Shown here one piece after another: positions 9,081 through 17,078 of a stretch of 38,059 nt of DNA; position 1 is the first letter of the stretch, and each line of letters begins with the position of its first letter. Origin of the DNA: UBA8515 sp036170795 (GTDB lineage Bacteria; Patescibacteriota; Minisyncoccia; Phycocordibacterales; UBA9973). Where the stretch lies: positions 1 to 38,059 of the forward strand of contig JAVHPX010000041.1 of assembly GCA_036170795.1 (NCBI GenBank), given 5' to 3'. A model generated the notes under the pieces. The model worked only from the letters and a program-made list of their open reading frames with translations. It had not been told where the DNA came from and ran no database searches. Made by a program: the position numbers and the translations under genes.

Positions 9081-10955
9081 TTACTGCTTCTTTACATCAA
9101 TACTCTTTGCTGAGTTCACTGTACTATTCGGAGGGTTGGTTACACCAGCTTGAGAAAGCAAATAATATGACGTTGATGAAGTAGGCGTCACTTCCACAGA
9201 ATCAGATGCGTTGAAGTAGTACGTACCCGGCTTAAAAATATTATTACGAACTAACCCAGTGGTACCATGTATCCATGAATTAATATAGACTAAGCATCCG
9301 GCAGGTGTTTGCCATGAAAGTATAGTCTTGGGAATACTCGATGAGACCATACTCGGCGTTGCAATGAGACTTGTGAATGCGCATTGGCTTGCTGTATTAG
9401 TGATATCTGTGATGGGTATAGATTTCGTAATTGAAGTAACATCAGTACCCTTACCCCCAATAAGTGTTACATTCATAATAGTATCTTTGGTTGAATATGA
9501 ACCCGCAGTCGTATTGGCCGGCATCGAAAACGTATACGAACCAGTAGAACCCCCTACGTAACCTAAATAATATGAACCAGAGTCTGCAATCAAGTTAACC
9601 AGAGCGCAATTACTCGACCATGAAACAGTTGCAGATAATCGTGAAGCAATAGTTGTGCTCGCCGGCACCGTAAACGAATTGATAGTACAAGTATTAGCAA
9701 CTGGTGGATTGACAGTTACGAGAAGCTTTCTAGATGTACATAAAGATAAACTACAATTTAAACCAATACCACCTGGAGTTCCCGTAAGTGTATAGACAGT
9801 ATTAGCAAAAAGAAGTCCTTTTATTGTGGTTCCACTTGATGGATAAGTCACGCCATTGATGGTAATCGTTCTACCACATCCTTTAGTAGACCATGAGAGT
9901 GTGGTAGTTCCTCCTAATGGGATTGGATTAGGAGTTGCGATGAAGGAAGTGATAGTACAAAGAAGAAGAGATTCAGGGTTGAGAACAGGATCTGGGTCGG
10001 AAACGGGGGAAGTTATAGTGATTAGATTGACTGTGTGAGCGTATCCTCCATCAGAATATGCATTTTGCAAGATACCTGAAAGTCCGAAAGTGAAATTTGA
10101 ATCGACAACAGCAGTAGAAGCAATATCTGCGTACATCGATACCTTTTTTGTTTCATTTGCTATAAAAGAAATATTTTGATCTGAGACTTTGATCGTGTTA
10201 TATGAATAACTTCCAACACATGGTTGTAATGTTGCTACCTGTGCAATCTGCGTCGCTCCAATCATAAAGCGTACATTCTTGAACGGATTTGGTGTGTTAT
10301 ACGGAGCACAATTAATGTGCGCATAGAGTTCATAGAGTGTCTGTGCCATAACATTAGTACTAAGCGTCAGATTAAAATCTGCCAACTTCACATTTGTTAC
10401 CCCGCCCGCAATATTTTGAGCAGTTGGTGTTGTCGGCGATACTGTGATATCTAGGTGTGGATAATACATGACGACACTTTTTGTTTGTGTACCATTTGAT
10501 CCTCCTGTTGCAATTAATGTATAAGTGACTGTTCCACGTGGTTGATTTACACCCTGTACTGCTACTGTTGCTGAGCCTATCGGAGTAATAATTGATCCGC
10601 TGAGTGCTCGTGATACACCATTGATAGTGACACTAGCACACCCGTTGGTTGTCCAATATAGATTGTGATAATAGCTATATACACCATACCCTGAAGGTAG
10701 AGTCGCAGTAAACGAAGTGATGGTACAAGTACTGAGTGTGCTGAAAGGTTTGAGTGTAGTTGTTGATTTGGTTGTAGTCGCATTAAGTGCAAGTGCACCA
10801 ATTTGATTCCTTAAACTGACAATTTCAGCTGTTAAAGATCTGATTTGTTCTTTTGCTTCAGTTAGTGAGTATGCCGAAGTGATGGAAGGAACAAAAACAG
10901 CACAAAAGATAATAATAAATACGGCATTACGAGTGAGATTTGTAAGTAATTTCAT
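9081..10955 (-). CDS. Secreted surface protein with repeated Ig-like Cys domains
   Basis: The 624-residue protein has a signal peptide (about 1-28, ending near ITSAYS), a helix AKEQIRSLTAEIVSLRNQIG (about 34-53) and then beta-rich domains. Four Ig-like units begin with similar CTITSF-type strands (near residues 78, 333, 426 and 530), each with a Trp strand and a second Cys that could form a disulfide. Between the first and second lies a domain with ANETKKVSMYADIA, shared with the neighbouring surface protein. It is probably an adhesin or cell-envelope structural protein. No catalytic motif is seen. Base composition is visibly more GC-rich than nearby genes. A consensus promoter lies 7 bp before the ATG. 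Confidence 0.75.
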   Translation of the reverse strand: MKLLTNLTRNAVFIIIFCAVFVPSITSAYSLTEAKEQIRSLTAEIVSLRNQIGALALNATTTKSTTTLKPFSTLSTCTITSFTATLPSGYGVYSYYHNLYWTTNGCASVTINGVSRALSGSIITPIGSATVAVQGVNQPRGTVTYTLIATGGSNGTQTKSVVMYYPHLDITVSPTTPTAQNIAGGVTNVKLADFNLTLSTNVMAQTLYELYAHINCAPYNTPNPFKNVRFMIGATQIAQVATLQPCVGSYSYNTIKVSDQNISFIANETKKVSMYADIASTAVVDSNFTFGLSGILQNAYSDGGYAHTVNLITITSPVSDPDPVLNPESLLLCTITSFIATPNPIPLGGTTTLSWSTKGCGRTITINGVTYPSSGTTIKGLLFANTVYTLTGTPGGIGLNCSLSLCTSRKLLVTVNPPVANTCTINSFTVPASTTIASRLSATVSWSSNCALVNLIADSGSYYLGYVGGSTGSYTFSMPANTTAGSYSTKDTIMNVTLIGGKGTDVTSITKSIPITDITNTASQCAFTSLIATPSMVSSSIPKTILSWQTPAGCLVYINSWIHGTTGLVRNNIFKPGTYYFNASDSVEVTPTSSTSYYLLSQAGVTNPPNSTVNSAKSIDVKKQ

Positions 10956-10962
10956 GTAAAGT

Positions 10963-10991
10963 ATTATATCAATATGAATTTAAAAAATCAA
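10963..10991 (-). promoter_or_regulatory. Leaderless-type promoter of the 624-residue surface-protein gene
   Basis: On the minus strand, TTGATT (-35, 10986-10991) and consensus TATAAT (-10, 10963-10968) are 17 bp apart, and only 7 bp separate the -10 from the ATG. The predicted transcript starts at or within a base of the start codon. The -35 lies in the 3' arm of the rpsR terminator. Confidence 0.7.
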
Positions 10992-11021
10992 AAACCACTT
11001 GTGAATAAGTGGCCTTTGATT
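10986..11021 (-). terminator. Intrinsic terminator of the rpsF-ssb-rpsR operon
   Basis: The 15-bp arms (10986-11000 and 11007-11021) enclose a 6-nt loop. Two positions are mismatched if read on the + strand but become G-U pairs in minus-strand RNA, which fixes the direction. The 3' arm runs into a T-rich tract. It starts just after the rpsR stop. Confidence 0.85.
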
Positions 11022-11027
11022 TTATGT

Positions 11028-11228
11028 CTATTTAGCAATGTAAGGTAGGAGCCCCATAAACCGAGCACGTTTGATAGCAACAGAAAGCTTACGCTGGTTC
11101 TTGGCAGTCACATCAGTACGACGGCGAGCGAGCATCCTTGCACTTGGAGCCAAAAATCTTTTAAGAAGCTCCACATCTTTATAATCTATATGTTTAATGT
11201 TATTTGAGGAAAAATAATCTTGTTTCAT
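11028..11228 (-). CDS. rpsR: 30S ribosomal protein bS18
   Basis: S18 forms a heterodimer with S6 on the platform of the small ribosomal subunit. The 66-residue protein carries the family hallmarks: IDYKDVELLKRFLAPSARML (about 15-34), then RRRTDVTAKNQRKLSVAIKR and ARFMGLLPY near the C terminus. The length is normal for a short S18. It is the last gene of the rpsF-ssb-rpsR operon, 34 bp after ssb, and is followed by a terminator. No Shine-Dalgarno sequence precedes the ATG. The AT-rich upstream stretch resembles that before glyQS. Confidence 0.95.
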   Translation of the reverse strand: MKQDYFSSNNIKHIDYKDVELLKRFLAPSARMLARRRTDVTAKNQRKLSVAIKRARFMGLLPYIAK

Positions 11229-11262
11229 TTTTATTAATTCTTAATTTGTAATTTATAATTAT

Positions 11263-11724
11263 CTAGAATGGAATATCCTCTGCATTTATCTGTTCATCTG
11301 GATATTCTATTGTATCTAAAGAATCATCTTCTTTATCCTGTGTAGACATATCTTTCTGAACACTTGATGTAGAAGTTTTTGGTGCACTTCCTCCAGCTGT
11401 ACTACCAAACTGTACACGGTCAGCAATAACTTCAGTACGATACTTTTTTGTATTTGTAGCTGCATCATCCCAACTTCTTGTCTGCATACGACCTTCAACC
11501 ATTACCTGACTACCTTTTTTCATATATTGAGCAACAGTTTCTGCTTGACGGCCAAAAACAACAATATTATGATAATCAGCAGCTTCTTGACGAGCACCAT
11601 TTTTATCTTTCCAAACTCGGTTAGTTGCAACAGAAAAACTACAAACTTTTATTCCTGAAGGAATTGCTTTGAGCTCTGGGTCACGAGTAAGATTACCTAT
11701 AATTAATGCTTTATTTAGATACAT
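11263..11724 (-). CDS. ssb: Single-stranded DNA-binding protein
   Basis: SSB coats single-stranded DNA during replication and repair and recruits partners through its C-terminal tip. The OB fold spans about residues 1-110 (opening MYLNKALIIGNLTRDPELK, with ATNRVWKD and ADYHNIVVFG strands). A Ser/Thr/Gly-rich linker follows, then an acidic tail ending EDIPF, the usual partner-binding tip. At 153 residues the length is typical. It sits between rpsF and rpsR, the conserved order in bacteria. Confidence 0.95.
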   Translation of the reverse strand: MYLNKALIIGNLTRDPELKAIPSGIKVCSFSVATNRVWKDKNGARQEAADYHNIVVFGRQAETVAQYMKKGSQVMVEGRMQTRSWDDAATNTKKYRTEVIADRVQFGSTAGGSAPKTSTSSVQKDMSTQDKEDDSLDTIEYPDEQINAEDIPF

Positions 11725-11756
11725 ATATTGTACAATAGTTATTATTAATAAATTTA

Positions 11757-12266
11757 TTATACTACAAGCGCATCAATTTCCTTGTCTATAACTTCTTCAT
11801 TTATTTGACCAGCTTCTTCATTTTTAGAATTAGAGATAGTATGACGTCTTGTTGATTCTTGTTTATTGTATGAATGTTTTGATGACATAGTACTTTCACG
11901 AACAGTTCTAATCATAAGATAACGTACAAACTTTTCGTTTTTATCAAGAAATTCTTTAATAATACGTGCTTTTACTGTAGAACACTCAAACTTTACCCAA
12001 CCAAAATATCCGTACGAAAATTTTTGCTTTTTGTTTGCAATAGAACGAGACATCTCATAAGCAAGTTCCATCATCTTTGGATATTCATCTGATACAAATA
12101 CAGCACCCATCTCACCCAGAGCATCTTTAAATGCTGTAACTTCACCGCCGAGATTCTCCTCAGATACAGTTGGAACAATTATATATCCAACCTCATAAAC
12201 ACTTCCTTTCACTTCTTCTCCTTCAATAACTTCTTCAACCTCCTTAACTATTTTTACTTTTGCCAT
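11757..12266 (-). CDS. rpsF: 30S ribosomal protein bS6
   Basis: S6 binds the central domain of 16S rRNA with S18. The core ferredoxin-like fold is at about residues 24-125: YEVGYIIVPTVSEENLGGEV, then a YGYFGWVKFECS strand and FVRYLMIRTV. The 169-residue protein is longer than typical S6 (about 95-135). An acidic N-terminal extension of about 22 residues and a polar C-terminal tail account for this. It is the first gene of the rpsF-ssb-rpsR operon, with a consensus promoter and a structured leader upstream that may mediate feedback by S6:S18. Confidence 0.92.
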   Translation of the reverse strand: MAKVKIVKEVEEVIEGEEVKGSVYEVGYIIVPTVSEENLGGEVTAFKDALGEMGAVFVSDEYPKMMELAYEMSRSIANKKQKFSYGYFGWVKFECSTVKARIIKEFLDKNEKFVRYLMIRTVRESTMSSKHSYNKQESTRRHTISNSKNEEAGQINEEVIDKEIDALVV

Positions 12267-12274
12267 TTATTAAG

Positions 12275-12292
12275 TCACGTATAAATACGTGA
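12275..12292 (-). repeat. Short perfect dyad immediately upstream of rpsF
   Basis: TCACGTA (12275-12281) and TACGTGA (12286-12292) form a 7-bp perfect inverted repeat with a 4-nt centre. It ends 8 bp before the rpsF ATG, where a ribosome-binding site would normally be. It could be an RNA hairpin affecting initiation or a protein-binding site. Confidence 0.5.
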
Positions 12293-12311
12293 TAATTATT
12301 ATTTTTAATAT

Positions 12312-12364
12312 CATCTTACTATGGACCTATGTGTACCAGTTATAAGACCGGGACAAATAAGATG
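12312..12364 (-). promoter_or_regulatory. Candidate S6:S18-type ribosomal protein leader
   Basis: In minus-strand RNA, CAUCUUA (12358-12364) pairs with UAAGAUG (12312-12318), enclosing an inner hairpin CCGGU-CUUAUA-ACUGG with a CCG at its base. The predicted transcription start is at about 12365, so this is the 5' end of the rpsF mRNA. Known S6:S18 leaders upstream of rpsF contain a conserved CCG in a loop or bulge bound by the S6:S18 complex. Position and CCG fit, but a covariance-model match has not been tested. Confidence 0.5.
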
Positions 12365-12371
12365 TAAAAAT

Positions 12372-12400
12372 ATACTAACAAAGTTTAGACTAAATGTCAA
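12372..12400 (-). promoter_or_regulatory. Promoter of rpsF-ssb-rpsR
   Basis: Consensus TTGACA (-35, 12395-12400) and TAGTAT (-10, 12372-12377) are spaced exactly 17 bp on the minus strand. The -35 lies in the last codons of tatD. The start is predicted near 12365, at the first base of the structured leader. Confidence 0.7.
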
Positions 12401-13229
12401 AAAGACGTTTTGCATTAGCAATAATAGCAAGAGCTACTTCTGTTTCTGATAATTCTTTTATTTCAGCGATTTTTTTTACTACCTCAGAAACATAAGTAGG
12501 CTCATTACGCTTACCTCGATATGGTACAGGCGTAACATAAGGCGAATCAGTTTCTGACATAATCATATTTAAAGGTGTATTGCGAATAACTTCATCGTAA
12601 TCATGAGTAAAAGTTATAACTCCTGTAAAAGATAAAATAAAACCAAAATCGAGAAAAGCCTTTGCAGTTTTTATATCTCCTGCAAAAAAATGAACATCCC
12701 CTTTTACTTTTGCGTATTTTTTTAAAAGAACAATCGCATCAACATATGCATTGTGTGTAGTATCAATCGGATTATTACGAACATGAAGCATGAGTGGCTT
12801 ATCAACTTCATTTGCAATTTCAATCTGAGAAATAAAAGCTTGCTTTTGTTTCTCTATAGATTCTTCGGTACATCTGAAATAATCAAGTCCACATTCACCA
12901 ATACCAACAACTTTTGGATCACGTAATAATTCTAGATATTTTTCTTTATCAAAAACTTCTCCTCTTGAAGTGAATTCTTTTCCTCCTTCACCTAGCTCCT
13001 TTTCATCATGATACGATGCACCTGTGTGTATTGGATGGAGTCCAACGATAGCATACACACCTTCACTATATTGATTCGCTATTTCAACTGCTTTTCTTGA
13101 AGTATCTATTTGCGTCCCAACATTTATAATCCAAGTATCATTTTCAAGCGCACGTGTAATTACATCATCTCGATCTTCATCGAAGATCTTAAAATTTACA
13201 TGGGAATGAATGTCGATGTATTTTGGCAT
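12390..13229 (-). CDS. tatD: TatD family metal-dependent deoxyribonuclease/hydrolase
   Basis: This TIM-barrel amidohydrolase-fold protein of 279 residues has the metal-ligand pattern of TatD: IDIHSH (His8, His10) near the N terminus, VGLHPIHTG, GECGLDYF (Glu ligand), PLMLHVRN (His), VHFFAG (His) and a final SETDSPY (Asp). TatD proteins are 3'-5' exonucleases acting on DNA and RNA. An insert of about 30 polar residues (near 75-105) follows the VGLHP motif. It starts one base after the metG stop, so cotranscription with metG is likely. Confidence 0.9.
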   Translation of the reverse strand: MPKYIDIHSHVNFKIFDEDRDDVITRALENDTWIINVGTQIDTSRKAVEIANQYSEGVYAIVGLHPIHTGASYHDEKELGEGGKEFTSRGEVFDKEKYLELLRDPKVVGIGECGLDYFRCTEESIEKQKQAFISQIEIANEVDKPLMLHVRNNPIDTTHNAYVDAIVLLKKYAKVKGDVHFFAGDIKTAKAFLDFGFILSFTGVITFTHDYDEVIRNTPLNMIMSETDSPYVTPVPYRGKRNEPTYVSEVVKKIAEIKELSETEVALAIIANAKRLFDI

Positions 13230-13230
13230 A

Positions 13231-14694
13231 TTAATCTTTTCTTAAAAACAATGGATTCTCTGGTTTTTTATTGGCTTTAATAAGTGTTTTTAATTTTATA
13301 TTTGTCTCTGGGAGAATTGGATTTAACATTCGAGCAACAGTATAAAGACGAACAACAAGATCACTAATTAATTTCTTACCTTTTTCTTCGTCAATTTTTA
13401 CAACTTTAAACGGTTCAGTTGATTGAATTGTTTTATCAAGTTCCTGAATTTCTTCCCAAATAAAATCTGTTGCTTTTTTTATATCAAAACTTTCAAGATA
13501 ATTAAAAAATTCTTGTGGTATAGATTTATCAGCTATTTCTGGACATTTATCTAAATATTTCTCAGATAAAGTTAATATACGACTAGTCAGATTACCTATT
13601 CCATTCGCAAGTCCTGAATTGTATGCATCTTTAAATCTATCCATAGTAAATGGTGAATCCTCAAACGAAGACACTTCTCGAAGTAAGAAATAACGAAGCG
13701 CATCAGTGCCATATTCATCTACAATATTCTTTGGGTCAACAACGTTACCAAGTGTTTTAGACATCTTTATACCCCCATCAGAAGTTATGAAGCCGTTAAT
13801 GACAATCTGGTGCGAATTAGGCACATCTGCGGCCATCAACATCGCTTGCCACATTGCAGATTGAAAACGTAAATTATCTTTTCCACAATATTGCGTAGGA
13901 TTACCATTTATCCAATATTTCTGGAATTTTTCACTGGTAACTAGAGCATCAAGAGTCTCTATTCCATCATCTGCAAATGTAGAAATATAATTCGTAAGCG
14001 CATCAAACCAAACATACATAACATGTAGAGAATCATTGGGAACCTCTATTCCCCATGGCATTTTACTTTTTAGACGTGATATAGAAAAATCTTGCAACCC
14101 TCTTGCAACAAAAGCTTTGATTTCATTAAAACGAAAATCTGGAATTACAAAATTAGGATTTTTATTATAAAACTCAATAAGTTTGTCAGTAAATGCACTG
14201 TATTTAAAAAAATAATTTTCTTCTTCTATTATTTCAAGCGGTCGACCCGGATGATCTGGACATTCACCGTTTACAAGATCACTATCTGTCTTTTCTGATT
14301 CACAACCAACACAATATTTTGCCTGATAATTCTTTTTGTAAATAAAACCATTATTCAAACACTTCATCCAGAAATCTTTGGCAATCTTTTGATGCTTTAC
14401 ATCAGTTGTACGAATAAAATGGATATCATCACAAAGGCCAAAAATTTTAATTGAATCTTTAAATGTAACAAAACTATTATTAACAAAATCTTTAACTTCA
14501 AGTCGTTGTTCTTTTGCTTTTTCAAAAATCTTCATTCCATGCTCATCTGTACCAGTATTAAAATATACATTATATCCAACAAGTTTTTTATATCGAACAA
14601 TAGTATCTGCCCGAATAAATTCAAGAGCATGCCCCATATGAAGTGGTGCATTTACGTATGGCAATGTTGTTGTAAGATAAAAGAATTTATCCAT
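13231..14694 (-). CDS. metG: Methionyl-tRNA synthetase (short form)
   Basis: MetRS charges tRNA-Met using ATP. The class I signatures are HMGH (residues 19-22) and KMSKT (about 310). A zinc knuckle with CVGC and CPDH (about 125-150) is of the single-zinc type. The protein is 487 residues, lacking the C-terminal EMAP/Trbp111-like tRNA-binding domain of larger bacterial forms. I chose the ATG at 14694, one base past the stop of the upstream permease gene. An upstream in-frame start at 14712 would overlap that gene. Confidence 0.95.
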   Translation of the reverse strand: MDKFFYLTTTLPYVNAPLHMGHALEFIRADTIVRYKKLVGYNVYFNTGTDEHGMKIFEKAKEQRLEVKDFVNNSFVTFKDSIKIFGLCDDIHFIRTTDVKHQKIAKDFWMKCLNNGFIYKKNYQAKYCVGCESEKTDSDLVNGECPDHPGRPLEIIEEENYFFKYSAFTDKLIEFYNKNPNFVIPDFRFNEIKAFVARGLQDFSISRLKSKMPWGIEVPNDSLHVMYVWFDALTNYISTFADDGIETLDALVTSEKFQKYWINGNPTQYCGKDNLRFQSAMWQAMLMAADVPNSHQIVINGFITSDGGIKMSKTLGNVVDPKNIVDEYGTDALRYFLLREVSSFEDSPFTMDRFKDAYNSGLANGIGNLTSRILTLSEKYLDKCPEIADKSIPQEFFNYLESFDIKKATDFIWEEIQELDKTIQSTEPFKVVKIDEEKGKKLISDLVVRLYTVARMLNPILPETNIKLKTLIKANKKPENPLFLRKD

Positions 14695-14695
14695 A

Positions 14696-15763
14696 TTAAT
14701 TAGAACGAGCAAGAACTTTCTTTTTCTCTAAATCATCAAGAAATTCGAGAATAAAAACTGCACATGGAATGGAAAGTATCAGACCCCAAAATGAAGCTAG
14801 AGTTGCTCCAATTAAAAGAGAAATAATAACAACGAGAGGAGAAATACCTATAACTCTCTTTACTATAAGTGGATATATTAGATATGTTTCAAATTGACCA
14901 AGTATAATATACATAAGTAGTACAATAGCTGAAATAGTAACACCACCATCAAGATATGCAAATAGAACTCCAGGAATAGTAGCAAGTATTAACCCAAAAG
15001 GAATAAGTTCTGCAACAAAAACAAGAAGAGCCAAAACAAGAGAATATTTTACTCCTATAATAGTAAGACCAAGATAGGCAAGCATCCCGATAATAGTACC
15101 AACCAATAATTGTCCTTGCATCCATAGACCTATTTTATGTTCAGTTCGTTGCCATAAACCTATGATATATTCTTCATGAACAGCAGGTGTAATAATACGT
15201 AAAAAATTCTCTATACCATGTTCTGTAACAGAAAGATAAAATGAAATAATAATAATTAAAAGTAAATTTATAACTCCACCAAACGCTATACCAAAAATAT
15301 TAAAAAATCCACCAGAAAATGTTGAGATTAAACTCTGCGTGCTATTAATGACATCCACAAGTGATGCATTATGAGCTATAGTAGTAACAACACCTTGCGC
15401 ACCAGACAAAGTATCAGGTTGAAATGTATTTAAAATACTATTATCAGGAATATATCGGCCGAGTTGAACAACTAATGTAGACATCTCTTGAATAAACAAT
15501 GGAACAAAAACAGAAAGTAAACCTGCTATAATTAAAAAAGAAAACAAATATATTAAAAATACTGCAAATGTGCGGTTTTTAATATATTTTTTCATTTTCT
15601 TAATAGCAAACTCAACAAAAGAGGCAACAACAATTGAAGTCAAAATAATTAAAATAATATTAGTTAATTTAACAAGAGCAAAAAAAACTAAACCAAAAAG
15701 TATGACTCTAATAATAGATCCATTAGAAATAGAAATCGGTTGATTATTAACATTATTTTCCAT
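14696..15763 (-). CDS. AI-2E family (PerM-like) transporter
   Basis: This 355-residue membrane protein has about eight hydrophobic helices arranged as in the AI-2E/PerM family: two helices near the N terminus, a central soluble stretch of about 80 residues (near 95-150), and a C-terminal bundle with a VAELIPFGLILATIPGVLFA-type segment. Family members have been linked to autoinducer-2 export or Na+/H+ exchange. The substrate here cannot be inferred. It ends just before metG and has its own extended -10 promoter 6 bp before the ATG. Confidence 0.85.
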   Translation of the reverse strand: MENNVNNQPISISNGSIIRVILFGLVFFALVKLTNIILIILTSIVVASFVEFAIKKMKKYIKNRTFAVFLIYLFSFLIIAGLLSVFVPLFIQEMSTLVVQLGRYIPDNSILNTFQPDTLSGAQGVVTTIAHNASLVDVINSTQSLISTFSGGFFNIFGIAFGGVINLLLIIIISFYLSVTEHGIENFLRIITPAVHEEYIIGLWQRTEHKIGLWMQGQLLVGTIIGMLAYLGLTIIGVKYSLVLALLVFVAELIPFGLILATIPGVLFAYLDGGVTISAIVLLMYIILGQFETYLIYPLIVKRVIGISPLVVIISLLIGATLASFWGLILSIPCAVFILEFLDDLEKKKVLARSN

Positions 15764-15769
15764 ACTTAT

Positions 15770-15778
15770 ATTTTAGCA
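15770..15778 (-). promoter_or_regulatory. Extended -10 promoter, leaderless-type, for the AI-2E transporter gene
   Basis: Minus-strand TGCTAAAAT is an extended -10 element (TGn plus TAAAAT, 15770-15775). The ATG follows after 6 bp. No good -35 is visible, which is common for extended -10 promoters. Confidence 0.5.
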
Positions 15779-15796
15779 TATTATGACAATTGATAC

Positions 15797-17068
15797 CTAG
15801 AACATAAGTATCTTTTCAAATAAAGCTTTATCTTCAAAAGGACCAATAATAGCAAGATTTAAAAGTTTATCCTTAAATATTAAATTCGCCATTTTTTGTA
15901 TATCTATAGATGTAACTTTATTAATTGCTTTTATTTTTTCATCTAAAGTTTTAATTTCTTTTTTAAGGAGTTCTTGTATCCCATAAAAATTAGCAATATC
16001 ATCAGTTGCTTCAAGTGATAATTTTGTATTACCTATAAGCATTGATTTAACTTTTGCTAACTCTTCTATACTTACTCTATCTTTCTTTAGTTGTGAGCAT
16101 TCTTTTAAAACTTCTTTTAAAACTTCTTCCGTACGAGAATTGTTAACACCAGCTGATATTTGAAAGGATCCGTGGTCAATAGAAGCATCATTGTAAGCAC
16201 GTACATAATACGCCACTCCCATTTCTTCACGAAGCTTTATAAAAAGTCGTGAACTCATTCCAGCCCCTAGTACACCACCTAGCACAGAAAGAACAGCATT
16301 CCTCTTATCAAATAATGAAAAAGTTCTAACTCCAAGCACGAAGTGTGTCTGATCTGTTTTTTTATATTTAATTACGACTTTCAGTTTTGATTGAGTGTCT
16401 TTTGTTTTAAATTTATTTTCTTTCTTACCAATATGCACGCTATTAAAATGTTTTTGTACTTGTTTATCTACTTCTGTAGTCGTGATACTTCCAGCAACAA
16501 CGATAACTGTAGCATCAGCAACATAATGCGCCTTTTTATATTTAATAAAATCATTACGTGTCATATTTTTTACATTTTCTTTTGTCCCAGCAATATTACG
16601 TCCAGCCGGTTGATCGCCGTAAAGAACTTCTTGATACAAATCTTGCACGTGACGTGATGGCATATCTTCGTACATATTTATTTCTTCTATAATTACACCT
16701 TTTTCTTTTTCCATTTCAGTTTCAGGGAATGTTGAGTTCAAATAAATATCAGAAACAATATCAAAAATCTTTTTAAAATTCTTAGCATCACTCTTAGCAT
16801 AATAACCAGTCATTTCGTGATCAGTAAATGCATTGTATTGACAACCGAGGGCATCAAGCTCGCGTGATATAGATTGAGCTGATGGTCTTTTGACTGTACC
16901 CTTAAAACACATATGCTCCAAGAAATGAGAAATTCCATTAACTTTTTTATCCTCATAGTCACTCCCAGTACCAACCAAGACAAGCACTGTGACAGTCGGA
17001 TTATCTTTCATCGGTATAGTAACAATCCGTAAACCATTCTTTAATATTTTCTTTTTTGGTTTTTGCAT
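15797..17068 (-). CDS. M16 family zinc metallopeptidase (processing peptidase-like)
   Basis: The 423-residue protein has the inverted zinc motif HFLEH (residues 48-52), followed about 75 residues on by an EKGVIIEEINMYED segment supplying the third ligand. The C-terminal non-catalytic M16 domain includes GAGMSSRLFIKLREE. The length matches single-unit M16B peptidases such as YmxG/PqqL relatives, which act on peptides and small proteins. The chosen ATG at 17068 gives a start MQKPKKKILKNGLRIV, matching how the family begins. An earlier start at 17101 would overlap the toxin gene. It lies 10 bp after the toxin gene stop. Confidence 0.88.
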   Translation of the reverse strand: MQKPKKKILKNGLRIVTIPMKDNPTVTVLVLVGTGSDYEDKKVNGISHFLEHMCFKGTVKRPSAQSISRELDALGCQYNAFTDHEMTGYYAKSDAKNFKKIFDIVSDIYLNSTFPETEMEKEKGVIIEEINMYEDMPSRHVQDLYQEVLYGDQPAGRNIAGTKENVKNMTRNDFIKYKKAHYVADATVIVVAGSITTTEVDKQVQKHFNSVHIGKKENKFKTKDTQSKLKVVIKYKKTDQTHFVLGVRTFSLFDKRNAVLSVLGGVLGAGMSSRLFIKLREEMGVAYYVRAYNDASIDHGSFQISAGVNNSRTEEVLKEVLKECSQLKKDRVSIEELAKVKSMLIGNTKLSLEATDDIANFYGIQELLKKEIKTLDEKIKAINKVTSIDIQKMANLIFKDKLLNLAIIGPFEDKALFEKILMF

Positions 17069-17078
17069 TTTATTATAA

